DNA from: Streptomyces plumbidurans
GTDB lineage: Bacteria > Actinomycetota > Actinomycetes > Streptomycetales > Streptomycetaceae
Direction: 5' to 3'
DNA: 64,000 nt
NCBI RefSeq assembly: GCF_019857225.1
Contig: NZ_JAFJSY010000043.1
Location: 1-64,000, forward strand
Positions 50,683 through 59,950 of this stretch are shown here, in pieces. Below the pieces are notes generated by a model. It worked only from the letters and a program-made list of their open reading frames with translations, ran no database searches and was not told the DNA's origin. Position numbers and translations under genes: made by a program. The stretch's first letter is position 1. The number at the start of each line of letters is the position of its first letter.

Positions 50683-51858
50683 TCACCTGAGGCGGCTGAC
50701 GTCGACCGTGCCCGCACCCAGCACCGGGACCGGGATTGCCGCCCACAGCACGACCCCGGTGAAAACCAGCGCCACCAGTGCCGCCGGTCCGCGCCGACCG
50801 CGTGCCCAGCCCGAGCGGAACCGTACCGGATCCTCGATCAGCCGTGCTGTCGCCGCAGCGGCCGCAAGCGACACCACGATCGCGACAGCCGCGCCGCCCC
50901 ACCTGCCGAGCGGGGAGAGCCGGGGCAACAGCAGCAGGTACACCGGCCAGTGCCACAGATACAGGCTGTACGACAGGGTGCCCAGGCGGCGCGGGAGCCG
51001 GCTGCCCGCCACCCGGGCCGCGAGGGTGCGCGGCACTTCCACCAGGAGAACGATCAGCACGGCCGAGGCCAAGGAGTGCAGGAAGAGTCCGCCGTGGAAG
51101 AGAAGCGGCTCCTTCTCACCATCGGTGACCCCCCACGCGGCGGCGAGCGCGCACGCCAGCACCAGGCACGCCATGTCAGCGGCGCGGCGCGGCACCCGGC
51201 GCGCGATACCGCGCACGGGCTCGGTCGCCACCAGCGCCCCGAGCAGCAGTGCGGCAGCACGCGTGTCGGTCCCCTCGTAGGCCCGGGTGGTGTCCACAGC
51301 GGTGCCGAGGGAGGAGGTCAGAGCCAGGGCGACCAAGGCTCCCGAACCGGCGAGCAGCGCCACGACCCGCTCGCCGTACGGACTCCGTGCCGCCACGGCC
51401 ACCACGAGTGGCCAGGCCAGATAGAACTGCCACTCCACACCGATGCTCCACAGGTGGGCGAAGACACGGGTGTCGGAGGCGTTCCAGTAGCCGATCTGGT
51501 CAGTGATGTAGTGCCAGTTGAGCACCTGGGCCCCGACCCACGGCGCATCGTCGAGCGCGAACCGCAACTGTGCCAAGGTGCCCCAGGCCCAGGTCGCGAG
51601 CAGGGTCACGGCCACCACGCAGGCCAGGGCGGGCAGCAGGCGGCGAGCACGACGGCCCCAGAACGCGATCAGGTTGATGCGGCCGCGCTCTCCCTCACCG
51701 AGCAGCAGCCCGGTGATCAGAAACCCGGACAGCACGAAGAACAGGTCGACGCCGAGGAAGCCGCCGCGGACGAACCCGGCATGGAAGAGCAGTACGGCCG
51801 CGACCGCGAATCCGCGCAGGCCGTCCAGGGCGGCAATGTGCACACGACGCTCGCTCAT
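50683..51858 (-). CDS. Membrane O-acyltransferase (AT3 family, OafA-like half)
   Basis: 391 residues with ten or so helices. N-terminal AT3 landmarks: IAALDGLRGFAVAAVLLFHAGF (catalytic His in FHAG), GFLGVDLFFVLSGFLIT, RARRLLPAL, then HLWSIGVEWQFYLAWPLVV. These proteins move acetyl or other acyl groups across the membrane to cell-wall or secreted glycans. OafA-type enzymes often carry an SGNH domain at the C-terminus; here it is lacking, while a separate SGNH lipoprotein is encoded 16 bases upstream on the same strand. The two probably work as a split pair. Confidence 0.88.
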   Translation of the reverse strand: MSERRVHIAALDGLRGFAVAAVLLFHAGFVRGGFLGVDLFFVLSGFLITGLLLGEGERGRINLIAFWGRRARRLLPALACVVAVTLLATWAWGTLAQLRFALDDAPWVGAQVLNWHYITDQIGYWNASDTRVFAHLWSIGVEWQFYLAWPLVVAVAARSPYGERVVALLAGSGALVALALTSSLGTAVDTTRAYEGTDTRAAALLLGALVATEPVRGIARRVPRRAADMACLVLACALAAAWGVTDGEKEPLLFHGGLFLHSLASAVLIVLLVEVPRTLAARVAGSRLPRRLGTLSYSLYLWHWPVYLLLLPRLSPLGRWGGAAVAIVVSLAAAAATARLIEDPVRFRSGWARGRRGPAALVALVFTGVVLWAAIPVPVLGAGTVDVSRLR

Positions 51859-51874
51859 GAAACGCGCCGCTCCC

Positions 51875-52759
51875 TCAACTGTCGCACTTGAGCTTGCCGT
51901 ACCGGTCGTCGCCGGTCCACGAGCCGTTCGCCCATGCGTCGACGGACGCGGGCGCGAAACCCTCGCGCTTACCGAGCTGTTTGGTGAACCAGGAGGCGAA
52001 CTCGGCTGCTCCCTGCTGGCAGTTGTGGATCCCGTCCGAAGACCGCTGGGCCTTGGCGGCGGAGGCGTCGGTGCCCCACAGGTGTGAGGCGTCCAGGAAC
52101 ACGGCCGATCCGCCGCTGTTGCTGGCGACCCCTTTAGCGAACTCTTTGGCGACCTCTTTGGCGACCCGGGGAGCGGTACGCATCTGCGGCGCGTACTTCT
52201 TGTAGAAACCGTCGGTCTTCACGGGCGGAGCCGGAACGAACACCGCCTTGGCCCCGGCGGCCACAGCCGACTTGACGAACTTGTCGTATGCGGCGCGTTG
52301 CTGACTCTCGCTCCCCCAGTCGTACGTGGTGATCTGATAGGCGACCAAGGTGGGCCGGAACGAGTCGATGTTCTCGGTCAGTTGTTTCCACGTCTCGGCA
52401 GCGATCATCTTCGTGATCTTCTCGCTGCCGGCGACAACCGTCCCCCCGCCGTCCGACGACATGTCCTTGAACGCCACACCGCTTGCGGTCAGGGCCGCCC
52501 GCAGGGCAGGGGCTTCGGTGCCCGCAATGGAATCGCCCACCCACAGCACTTTCGTACCGGTACTTGCCGCTCTGCTCGGCGTCCGATGTGCGCCCTCCGC
52601 CCGGGGGCTGGAGTCCGCTCCACCACAACCGACCAGGGTGGTCGCGAGGGCAGCCACTGCGGCGCTTGCCGCCAGTGCGGCCGGCGCGGTCGAGGTGTTA
52701 CGGGAGGGACGGCCGGGCGTGGGCCGATGCGGCCAACTGGGCTTGCGCTTGCTGTTCAT
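51875..52759 (-). CDS. SGNH-fold lipoprotein, partner of the AT3 acyltransferase
   Basis: 294 residues from ATG 52759. A basic N-terminus, then a hydrophobic stretch and lipobox LVGC (about Cys46). SGNH blocks: TKVLWVGDSIAGT (GDSI), a DSFRPTLVAYQITTYDWGSE segment, LDASHLWG and SDGIHNCQQGAAEFASWF (D-x-x-H). It resembles the SGNH domain found fused to AT3 proteins. Exported and lipid-anchored, it would transfer the acyl group onto a wall or capsule glycan after the AT3 protein has moved it across. Confidence 0.85.
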   Translation of the reverse strand: MNSKRKPSWPHRPTPGRPSRNTSTAPAALAASAAVAALATTLVGCGGADSSPRAEGAHRTPSRAASTGTKVLWVGDSIAGTEAPALRAALTASGVAFKDMSSDGGGTVVAGSEKITKMIAAETWKQLTENIDSFRPTLVAYQITTYDWGSESQQRAAYDKFVKSAVAAGAKAVFVPAPPVKTDGFYKKYAPQMRTAPRVAKEVAKEFAKGVASNSGGSAVFLDASHLWGTDASAAKAQRSSDGIHNCQQGAAEFASWFTKQLGKREGFAPASVDAWANGSWTGDDRYGKLKCDS

Positions 52760-52837
52760 GAGCCCAGCAGACCAGCCGGGAGACCGCCCGCAGCTCGCCG
52801 TCATCGTCTGCTCATAATGCGGGCAACAAACGCTCAT

Positions 52838-52861
52838 GCACGAGCACGAGCACGAGCACGA
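52838..52861. repeat. Four tandem GCACGA hexamers
   Basis: GCACGA is repeated four times without change between the SGNH lipoprotein start and the gene at 53091. It is probably slippage in the promoter region. I see nothing else notable in 52760-53090, apart from AAAGGAA before 53091. Confidence 0.8.
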
Positions 52862-53090
52862 CCGCGAACGCGGACAGCCCCTCGGTGGATCTCCGACTCC
52901 TCCTGCACACACCCACCCGCCCCACCGCACGCGCAGCGTCGAACAACGGACTTCCACTCGTCCGTCAGCCGCCCCCTGGGACCGGACCGCACCGTGGTAG
53001 TGCCGGGGCTTGTCGCATGCCCCCCGCGTCTGATTGGGTTCAGCGCGTTTCATATGCGAAGGAGACGCAGGGCGGAAAGGAACAGGCAGC

Positions 53091-53927
53091 GTGCATCCGA
53101 CGGCGCAACACAGGACCCAAGAACCGCTACCCCACGGACTCGCGCGAGCGATACGGGAGACGGCCGGTGACATTGCAACCCTGCTGCGCGGCGTCGACGA
53201 CACCAGCGTTGCCGTACCCGACTCGCAGTGGACCCTCGGCGAGGCAGCCGCCCACCTGGCCCAGGCCAACGAGCTGATGGCCGACGTGGCAGCCGGGCGT
53301 GAACGCCCCTATGGAGACGGCACGCCGCAGAGTCTGGCGGCCGCCAACGCGCAAGCGCTCGCCACTTTCGAGGAGCGCAGGGCGCAGCCTCTGACGTCGA
53401 TGATCCAAGAACAGGCCGACGCATTCCTCGACGCCGTTCATCGAGGAGCGAGCGACGAGAACGCCGCCCACCCGCCACTCGTCACGCCACTGGGTTCCAT
53501 GAACCGGCACGTGTTCGCGTCCTACCTGCTGACCCACATGCTGGGCCACGGCTACGACCTCGCTCGCGCCCTCAAACGCCCCCACATGATCGACCGCGAA
53601 CGGGTCGAACTGTGCATGCCGTTCTTCCTCTCGGTCATGCCGCGCGTCGCCGACCCGACCGCCATCGCCGATCTGGCCGCCCGCTACACCATTCGCCTCA
53701 GGGGCGGCCCGGCGTTCGGCGTCAGCCTCGCCGACCGGGCAGTGGTGGTGACCCCCACCCCGCTGGAACGCGCCGACTGCACCATCCTGCTGGAACCCGT
53801 CACCTTCCTCCTCATCGCGCTCGGCCGTCGCAACCCATGGCGGGCCATGGCACAGGGACACATCCTCGCCTGGGGCCGCAAGCCCTGGCTCGCACCCCGC
53901 TTCCCGACCCTGTTCACGGCGCCCTGA
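53091..53927 (+). CDS. Maleylpyruvate isomerase N-terminal/DinB-type protein with SCP2-like domain
   Basis: 278 residues from GTG 53091, nine bases after AAAGGAA. Residues 1-170 form a DinB-like four-helix domain (WTLGEAAAHLAQANELM, NRHVFASYLLTHMLGHGYDLARAL); the three His (HLAQ, H.LGH) fit the metal triad of mycothiol-dependent enzymes. Residues 185-278 look like an SCP2 sterol-carrier domain (YTIRLRGGPAFGV, CTILLEPVTFLLIALGR). Actinobacterial proteins of this type use mycothiol or are of unknown substrate. Single gene. Confidence 0.8.
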   Translation: MHPTAQHRTQEPLPHGLARAIRETAGDIATLLRGVDDTSVAVPDSQWTLGEAAAHLAQANELMADVAAGRERPYGDGTPQSLAAANAQALATFEERRAQPLTSMIQEQADAFLDAVHRGASDENAAHPPLVTPLGSMNRHVFASYLLTHMLGHGYDLARALKRPHMIDRERVELCMPFFLSVMPRVADPTAIADLAARYTIRLRGGPAFGVSLADRAVVVTPTPLERADCTILLEPVTFLLIALGRRNPWRAMAQGHILAWGRKPWLAPRFPTLFTAP

Positions 53928-54052
53928 CCCAAGATCCCGTGCCCAGCTGGTCCACCGATGCCGACCGGCAGCCCTTCCGCCCAGGGTGCCCGTGTGTCCT
54001 TGGCCAAGGGAAACGGAGTGCGTTGGGTCGGTGAGCAGGGCAGCATGGCGGG

Positions 54053-54160
54053 GTGGCTGATCTGCTGTGGGATGACGTGAGTTCCTTCTTCGACCCGGAC
54101 CTGACGGCGTCGCTGCCGGACGTGAGCATTCCGGACGCATCCGGCAACAGCGGGCCTGGG
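54053..54160 (+). pseudogene. N-terminal scrap of a conserved hypothetical protein
   Basis: GTG then ADLLWDDVSSFFDPDLTASLPDVSIPDAS matches the opening of a small Streptomyces protein usually of about 100-150 residues (xxLLWDDVxxxFDPDLxGxLPDV), known to me from genomes but of unknown function. After PDAS the sequence becomes Gly/Pro-rich and unrelated. The rest of 53928-54412 holds no clear gene. Confidence 0.55.
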
Positions 54161-54412
54161 CCCGGTCCACATGGAGACCAGTCTCCCTCGGTCCGCCACC
54201 CGACCGGCCAGGCACCGCAACCGTACTTAGGTTGCCACGCTGGCAAAGGGCGACCGGCCGCCGGCCCGCGAGCGGCGGCACAGGCGACCTCTATATGGAC
54301 CGGGACCATCACCCCGTCCGGCAACTCGCCCAAGCGCGAGGTGAGAGACGAGATGCTCTGCTGATCTGCGGGCGGCGTGGGGAGCGACGCCTTTTGATGT
54401 CCGGCTTCCCTT

Positions 54413-56461
54413 CTATCGCTTGATGCGTCCGCGGATGGCGAGTGCGGCGAGACCGAGCAGGACGGGTTCGGTCAGACGGGAGATCATTTCAGTGTAGGTG
54501 CCGGCCGTGGTGAGATTTTGGTCGGATGAGCGGAAGATGACCGAGTTGACCACCACCCGCAATCCCTTTTCGAAACGTCCGCTGGAAAGGCGCTCGTGCA
54601 GAGCGTTGGTGGGGTTGATCGGGTCGGGCGGGTCGGTGGGCAGCCGTATCTGCTGGCCGGTCACACTGCCGACGGCCTGCGGCCTCCAGCCATCGGCCGG
54701 AAGGCCCCAGAGCATCATCGTAAGCAGCGTGCCGATCATCGCGAGCAGCAGCCACACCAGGGCGCGGGTAGCGCGCAATCCGTACCCGGACAGCGCCCAA
54801 TACGCGGCAAGGAGAGTCCGTTCGGCACGCGGCCGGTGGTGATCATGGCGGCGCATCTCCATCTCGCCGTAGTAGAAGTCTGCCGCGTCCGGCTCGTTCT
54901 TGCTGTCCTCGAATGCCTTGCGCAGGGCCCGGTAAACCGGCGCAAGTTGCGCGGGACTTACATGTTCCAAATGCCCGGTGCCGTTGATGTTCTGCTGCCA
55001 GCCTGGAACCGCGGCCGGCCAGCAGGAGCGCCAATGGTGTTCCTCGGCGAGGGTTCGACGCTGGGTGAAGCGCAGAGGGCGCAGCCGCCGCCAGTGTGTG
55101 CCGCACGGTACGGCAGCGAAGGTGCAGTTCCCTTCCAGACGGATCTGGTCGAGGTGAACCGCCCCGGTGAACAGGCAGCGCGTCAGGTCGATGCCGGCGA
55201 GCACGAGATGGGCGGCGTCTACCCCGCGCAGCGACATGACGCGCACACCGGGGCCGGTGGTGTCGGCGAGGCAGTCTTCCAAGACGATGGAGCCGCGATC
55301 ACCGCGGGAGTGAGGGAAGGGTGCTTGCGCGGCCGCGATGGTCAGGGGGTATTCGAAAACAGCGTGCGCGAAGTCGACGTCCGTATGACGCAGGCGCAGC
55401 GTGGCGGTCGATGCCCAGCCTGTCCGATAGCACTCCAGGCGCCTGGCCGCGACGGAGAGCGTCACCGGGCTACGGAACGTCGCCCCCGACAGACAGACCG
55501 TCTTCCTGCAGACCAGCGGCCCCACCTCTCCAGCTTGCTCGAACCTCGCCGCACCGAAGTCGACGTTTTCTGTGAAGCCCGTCGCCTCGAACCAGGCGTT
55601 GCCGGTGAAGGTTGCCGAGTCGAACCAGGCGTCGCCGGTGAAGGTGGCCGACTCGAACGACGCGTTGCCGGCGAAAGCGGTCTTGTGAAACCGGGCGTCG
55701 CCGGTGAAGGTGGCTGATCCGAAATCGGCGTTGCCGGCGAAGGTGGTCGACCCGAACTGGGCAGTCCCGATGCAAGTGACCGCGGGGAACCAGGCGTCCC
55801 TGGTGAAAGTAGCGCCGGTGAACCGGGCACCGCCGTTGAAGGCGGCCGCCCGGAACTGGGCGTCGGCAAAGGTGGCTGAGACGAACACAGCTGCGTCAGT
55901 GAAGTCAGCCAAGAGGAACACGGCTTGGTCGGTGAAGACGGCTGAGTGGAACTGCGCGATATCGGCGAAGGCGGCCGATTCGAATACGGCAACGCCGGTG
56001 AACGTGACCGAGTCGAACTGTGCCTCTCGGCGGAAGGTGGCCTCGTTGAACCAGCAACCGCCGGTGAAGGTGGCAGCGGAAAACCTCGCAGTGGCGTTGA
56101 AATTGGCCGAGGCGAAATCGACGCTGCCGGCGAAGGCAGCCGAGGCGAAATCGGCGGTCCCGGTGAAGGTGGACGACTCGAAGCGGGCGTCGCCGAAACG
56201 GGCGTGACCCGTGCTGGGATCCTTGAGAGCGTTGAGAAGTTGGTCAAGCAGATGGTCGGTGAATCGCGTGCCCCGGTAGTCGATGGCGGCGCCCGCGCTC
56301 AGGCTCGCCAGGTGACCAACCCGGTCAACGTCAGGCAGGTGTGCCAGGCAGGCAGAGTGCGGGTCGACGGAGCGTCCGATACAACCCGCACGCTCCCCGC
56401 CGGTGACACCGTCACCGCAGCACGGCCACTCCGGGACGACAGGAGCTGGAGTAAACAGCAT
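54413..56461 (-). CDS. Pentapeptide-repeat protein with C-terminal membrane anchor
   Basis: 682 residues. An N-terminal Cys/His segment (WPCCGDG, CIGRSVDPHSACLAHL) may bind Zn. Residues about 88-310 are near-perfect repeats of the A(D/N)F type in ten-residue double units (FTGDAWFDSATFTGNAWFEA), giving a right-handed square beta-helix of some 11 turns. After a second, looser repeat region (330-460) come helices, a membrane segment (ALVWLLLAMIGTLLTMMLWGL) and a last hydrophobic stretch ending GRIKR. Such proteins are membrane-tethered scaffolds; substrate and partner unknown. Confidence 0.85.
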   Translation of the reverse strand: MLFTPAPVVPEWPCCGDGVTGGERAGCIGRSVDPHSACLAHLPDVDRVGHLASLSAGAAIDYRGTRFTDHLLDQLLNALKDPSTGHARFGDARFESSTFTGTADFASAAFAGSVDFASANFNATARFSAATFTGGCWFNEATFRREAQFDSVTFTGVAVFESAAFADIAQFHSAVFTDQAVFLLADFTDAAVFVSATFADAQFRAAAFNGGARFTGATFTRDAWFPAVTCIGTAQFGSTTFAGNADFGSATFTGDARFHKTAFAGNASFESATFTGDAWFDSATFTGNAWFEATGFTENVDFGAARFEQAGEVGPLVCRKTVCLSGATFRSPVTLSVAARRLECYRTGWASTATLRLRHTDVDFAHAVFEYPLTIAAAQAPFPHSRGDRGSIVLEDCLADTTGPGVRVMSLRGVDAAHLVLAGIDLTRCLFTGAVHLDQIRLEGNCTFAAVPCGTHWRRLRPLRFTQRRTLAEEHHWRSCWPAAVPGWQQNINGTGHLEHVSPAQLAPVYRALRKAFEDSKNEPDAADFYYGEMEMRRHDHHRPRAERTLLAAYWALSGYGLRATRALVWLLLAMIGTLLTMMLWGLPADGWRPQAVGSVTGQQIRLPTDPPDPINPTNALHERLSSGRFEKGLRVVVNSVIFRSSDQNLTTAGTYTEMISRLTEPVLLGLAALAIRGRIKR

Positions 56462-57073
56462 GAAGTGAGTACACCCTTTGCCTACCGATCACTGCCAGGG
56501 GCTAAGCAAAAGGTGCAGCGTCCATCACAGTGGCGGAGCTACCGGCGGGCCCCAGGGCTGTCTATGCCGTGAACGACCGGTAGGAATCGTGAACATGATC
56601 GGGTCAGTGATGCTGAGTACCGGGACCCGGCTCGTGGCAACACCGCAGCTATGGGCCGCCCCCCCCCATGCCGTCGCACTGACACTGATAACGTTCCTCA
56701 ACACCGCCGTCGCCCGGGCCCCCCAAACCGCCCTCCCCGCACTGTCCCAATTCGCCGCATAACGCGACACCTGCCGGCTCGCTTCCCACCGATGCGGAGG
56801 CCGTCCTCTACGACACCGGGCGCGATGCGGCCGATCAGCTGCACGATGCCGACTCTAGCCACGTTCACCTGCTGCCCGGTGCACCGCACAACGCATCGAG
56901 CAGGCGGTGCGGTATCTGCACACCACTCGTTACGGCAACCGCCGCAGCAACCACGCGACGAGCCCCCGGCAAGATCAAGCCCCGGCTGCCTTCGTTAGCA
57001 GACGCGGCCCGTGCCTCGCACCCGTCGCAAAACCCCTTTGCCCGGACTAACGCCGTGGCTCGAAGCTGAGGTC
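56462..57073. other. Gene-poor stretch
   Basis: About 600 bases with short open frames on both strands and no ribosome site, motif or codon bias that I can support. It may contain decayed genes; I recognise none. Confidence 0.5.
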
Positions 57074-57631
57074 ATGCTCGGATTCGTCAGGACCGACAAC
57101 GAAGCCCTCGTCGCATACCTGGGCGACCCTCAGCGCACCGTTGCGGCCTACCGTGTACTGCTACGGCGCGGGCCGGCCGCGCTGAGCGCCATTCGCGCCG
57201 GCCTGCGACAGGAGAATCCCTCCATCCGCGAGGGATGCTGCCGCCTGCTCGACCACCTGGCCGACACCGACTCGGTGAGCGACCTCATCACCATGACCGA
57301 CGACCCCGACGCCCGCGTCAGAATCGCCGCGTTCCACGCGCTGGCCTGCGACCGGTGCGAGGGCGACACCTGTGCACCGGGCCCGGACCTGGTCCTCGAA
57401 CCTTCTCTGCACCACCTGGCCTTTGACCCCGACCCGCACGTCCGCGCCATGGCCGCCGAACTCGTCGGCAAGTTCGCCCACTCGGAGGCACGCGCCCTGG
57501 CCACCCTCAGGACATGCCACGCCGACGACCCGAGCCCCGCCGTACGCAAGAAGGCGGGCTGGTACATACCGGGCGGAGCCATCTACGAACGAACCATCCT
57601 GACTACGGCCCGACCTCGAGCAGCTCCTTGA
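57074..57631 (+). CDS. HEAT-repeat protein
   Basis: 185 residues from ATG 57074 (MLGFVRTDNEALVAYLGDP); a GTG 21 codons upstream is possible but adds a segment unlike the family. Four to five HEAT-like helix pairs: RTVAAYRVLLRRGPAALSAIR, PSIREGCCRLLDHLADTDSV, PDARVRIAAFHALACDRC, PHVRAMAAELVGKFAH, PAVRKKAGWYIPGG. Family members are scaffolds; the CDRCEGDTC Cys pair may bind metal. Ends before a small hairpin. Confidence 0.7.
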   Translation: MLGFVRTDNEALVAYLGDPQRTVAAYRVLLRRGPAALSAIRAGLRQENPSIREGCCRLLDHLADTDSVSDLITMTDDPDARVRIAAFHALACDRCEGDTCAPGPDLVLEPSLHHLAFDPDPHVRAMAAELVGKFAHSEARALATLRTCHADDPSPAVRKKAGWYIPGGAIYERTILTTARPRAAP

Positions 57632-57700
57632 AGGAATCACCGAGAGCCTCACCGACACGACGCCCGAAACGGCTGCCGGCTTAGACGTGGTGAGATCGAT

Positions 57701-57715
57701 GGGCCCTGCGGGCCC
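57701..57715. terminator. Short GC hairpin between converging genes
   Basis: GGGCCC-TGC-GGGCCC lies 70 bases past the HEAT gene stop and 31 bases before the end of the opposing gene. A six-base stem alone is weak evidence. Confidence 0.35.
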
Positions 57716-57745
57716 GTACTGAGCGCGGCAGAGCGGGGGTTCAGC

Positions 57746-58204
57746 TCAGTCCGTGAGTTCGAATCGGTCGGCGATCTGCTCGATGAGCCGCAGATGCTCC
57801 TCCCAGGTCGCGCTCCCCATGCCGAGCACAAATGCTGCGTTTCCGCGCACAGTGAAGTACTCCCGGGTCTGGTAGATGACCGTTCCCTTGCTGTCGCGGC
57901 GGGTGACGAAATCCAGCGCCACCCCCGGTTGCCCGGCGAACCGGGCCTCAGTACGTGTGAAGGCGTCGTAGCCGTGGGCTTCGAGTTTCTCCTGGGCGAT
58001 GTCCGCCACCTGCGCAGCGGTCTTTCCGTTGGCAGGCACCTTGAAGACGATCAGGTTTCGGCCGGGCCCCCCGGTGGCCCGCAGGATCTCCGGACCGTTG
58101 GCCGGGACGGGAGGCAGCGCCTCCCAACCGAGCGGTACGTGCAGGACAGCTCCGTAGGGGACGATCGGGATTGCTTGCCAGGTGGCATTGCTGAGATCGG
58201 ACAT
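57746..58204 (-). CDS. Conserved hypothetical protein, PsbP/LpqN-like fold
   Basis: 152 residues from ATG 58204 (MSDLSNATWQAIPI). No signal peptide. Alternating strands with two helices: PYGAVLHVPLGWEALPPV, RNLIVFKVPANGKTAAQVADIAQEKLE, PGVALDFVTRRDSKGTVIYQTREYF, NAAFVLGMGSATWEEHLRLIEQIADRF. The order of strands, a helix and a final helix with ILxSF-like ending resembles the PsbP/LpqN group of small actinobacterial proteins. Function unknown. Divergent from the sigma-factor gene, 145 bases away. Confidence 0.6.
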   Translation of the reverse strand: MSDLSNATWQAIPIVPYGAVLHVPLGWEALPPVPANGPEILRATGGPGRNLIVFKVPANGKTAAQVADIAQEKLEAHGYDAFTRTEARFAGQPGVALDFVTRRDSKGTVIYQTREYFTVRGNAAFVLGMGSATWEEHLRLIEQIADRFELTD

Positions 58205-58349
58205 GCGGTGGCCTTCCAGGCTCGGCGTTGCGCGGTCGCCAGTGGGGATACCGGCAATCGGCCACAGTGCGAACCTCGCACTGCGTGCCCGGCTCGGTAT
58301 CCGTAACAACGGCAACCAGACGGGCATCGATCCCCGGGAGATCACCACC

Positions 58350-59027
58350 GTGAGCAGTCACCAGGCCGAACCGGACGCCGTCGAGCGGGAACGCCTTGTG
58401 GCGATGCACGGCCGTCTCGTCGAACGCGAGGTCGCTCGCTATCGCACGTGGCATATCGACCGGGCGGACCTGCGACAGGCCGGCATCCTCGGGCTGCTGA
58501 TTGCCGCATGCCGCTTCGATCCCGATCGGGCAGTGCCCTTCGGGGCATATGCGCACACCTGGGTATGCAAGGAAATCCAGCGGGCCATCGCCCGCCAGGA
58601 GTTCCCTGCCGTCGTGCCCACCGACCTCGTCGGTCGAACCGTCGCTGTGCGACGGGCGCTCGACGAGAACGCTGACAGCCTGAACCTGGCGGCTGCCGCG
58701 CTGGGCATCTCACCAACGACAGTCGCCGCACTCCATCGGCAACTGCGCGCCGCACCCGTCGAAGACGATGACGAACTGCCCGCACCTGGCTATACCCTGA
58801 CCGACCCCCAACACACCGCTATTGCAAGGGACTTCACCAGCACGGTCCGCACGGCCCTGACCCGCATCGACCCGCGCGAAGCCGAGGCGCTGATTCTGCG
58901 CTACGGCCTCGACGACCTGCCGGAAAGGTCCTTCCGGCAGATCGGCCGCCACCTGGGCATCTCCGGCCACACCGCTAAGAAACTCGTCGAACGCGCCCAG
59001 GTCGAACTACGTCGCCTCATCGACTGA
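58350..59027 (+). CDS. Sigma-70 family RNA polymerase sigma factor
   Basis: 225 residues from GTG 58350, nine bases after GGGAG. Region 2: REVARYRTWHIDRADLRQAGILGLLIAACRFDPDRAVPFGAYAHTWVCKEIQRAI, as in group 3 sigma factors. A short region 3 (LNLAAAALGISPTTVAALH) and region 4 with HTH FRQIGRHLGISGHTAKKLVERAQ. Smaller than SigB or WhiG, and no anti-sigma gene is adjacent. The divergent hypothetical protein at 58204 is a candidate partner. Confidence 0.85.
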   Translation: MSSHQAEPDAVERERLVAMHGRLVEREVARYRTWHIDRADLRQAGILGLLIAACRFDPDRAVPFGAYAHTWVCKEIQRAIARQEFPAVVPTDLVGRTVAVRRALDENADSLNLAAAALGISPTTVAALHRQLRAAPVEDDDELPAPGYTLTDPQHTAIARDFTSTVRTALTRIDPREAEALILRYGLDDLPERSFRQIGRHLGISGHTAKKLVERAQVELRRLID

Positions 59028-59152
59028 CGCCGCATCCATGCCGTCCAACCACGGCCGGGCACTCAAAAACTCTCCAAACTGCATCTTTACAAGTCGACAG
59101 CCCCTTGTGAAGCACGCATTACCCCAGCAAGGCCGCTGCTACGCTTTACGCC

Positions 59153-59815
59153 ATGGCACGTAAAGACTTCGGGCAGTACTGCGGACTCGCCCGAGCCCTC
59201 GAGCTGGTCGGCGAGAGGTGGGCACTGCTGATTGTTCGCGAGCTGTTGGCCCGGCCGAGCCGTTACACCGACCTGCTCGAGGACCTGCCTGGCATCCCGA
59301 CGAATGTGCTCTCCACTCGACTCAAGGAGCTCGAGCAGGTCGGCATCGTCGAGCGCAAGGTCGCTCCGGCGCCGCAGCGGGGTGTGCTGTACACGCTCAG
59401 TGAGGAGGGCCGAGCACTGCAGTCAGCCGTGTTGACCCTGGCGATGTGGGGAAATGACCGGCTCGGTGAGCAGCGAGCCGACGAATTCGTGCCTCCCTCG
59501 TCGATCGCCATGGCGTTCCGTGCCACGTTCAACGCCGAGGCAGCGCACGGCCTTTCTGCCGCCTGGGAGATCCACATCGCGGGCGTGGTGCTGTACATCG
59601 TCATCACCGAAGGGCAGTTGACCACCGGGATCGGCCCGGCACCACGTGACCCGGATCTCGTCATCACGATCCGATCCGCCCGGCTGCCGGCGTTCCAGGC
59701 GATCTTGACGGCCATCGCGAGCGGAGAGGCCGAGACGAGCGGCCGAGAAGAGCTGTTGGACACGTTCTTCGAGGTCTTCGCTCCCGCCGAGCTACGTGAC
59801 AGCCTCAACCGCTGA
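59153..59815 (+). CDS. HxlR-family regulator with SCP2-like C-terminal domain
   Basis: 220 residues. Residues 1-100: HxlR winged HTH (GQYCGLARALELVGERWALLIVRELL, RYTDLLEDLPGIPTNVLSTRLKELEQVGIVER). Residues 110-220: SCP2-like sheet domain (WEIHIAGVVLYIVITEGQLTTG, then DPDLVITIRSARLPAFQAILTAIASGE). The Cys in YCGL is conserved in HxlR proteins sensing electrophiles. No target gene is evident; the next gene is unrelated. Confidence 0.88.
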   Translation: MARKDFGQYCGLARALELVGERWALLIVRELLARPSRYTDLLEDLPGIPTNVLSTRLKELEQVGIVERKVAPAPQRGVLYTLSEEGRALQSAVLTLAMWGNDRLGEQRADEFVPPSSIAMAFRATFNAEAAHGLSAAWEIHIAGVVLYIVITEGQLTTGIGPAPRDPDLVITIRSARLPAFQAILTAIASGEAETSGREELLDTFFEVFAPAELRDSLNR

Positions 59816-59950
59816 GCCGAACCAGCCGACACCCACACGGGCTTGCCGTACCTGATCACCGGTCTAGCACGCCGCGTCGCGGTAACTGCTGTCCGTGAAG
59901 CGGTAGTTGAGTGTCAGTCGCTGTCAGTGGGCCCTGGCATGATCCCGGTC

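Noticed and set aside
55560-56210. Tandem DNA repeats at 30-base spacing
   Set aside because: They are fully explained by the coding of pentapeptide repeats.
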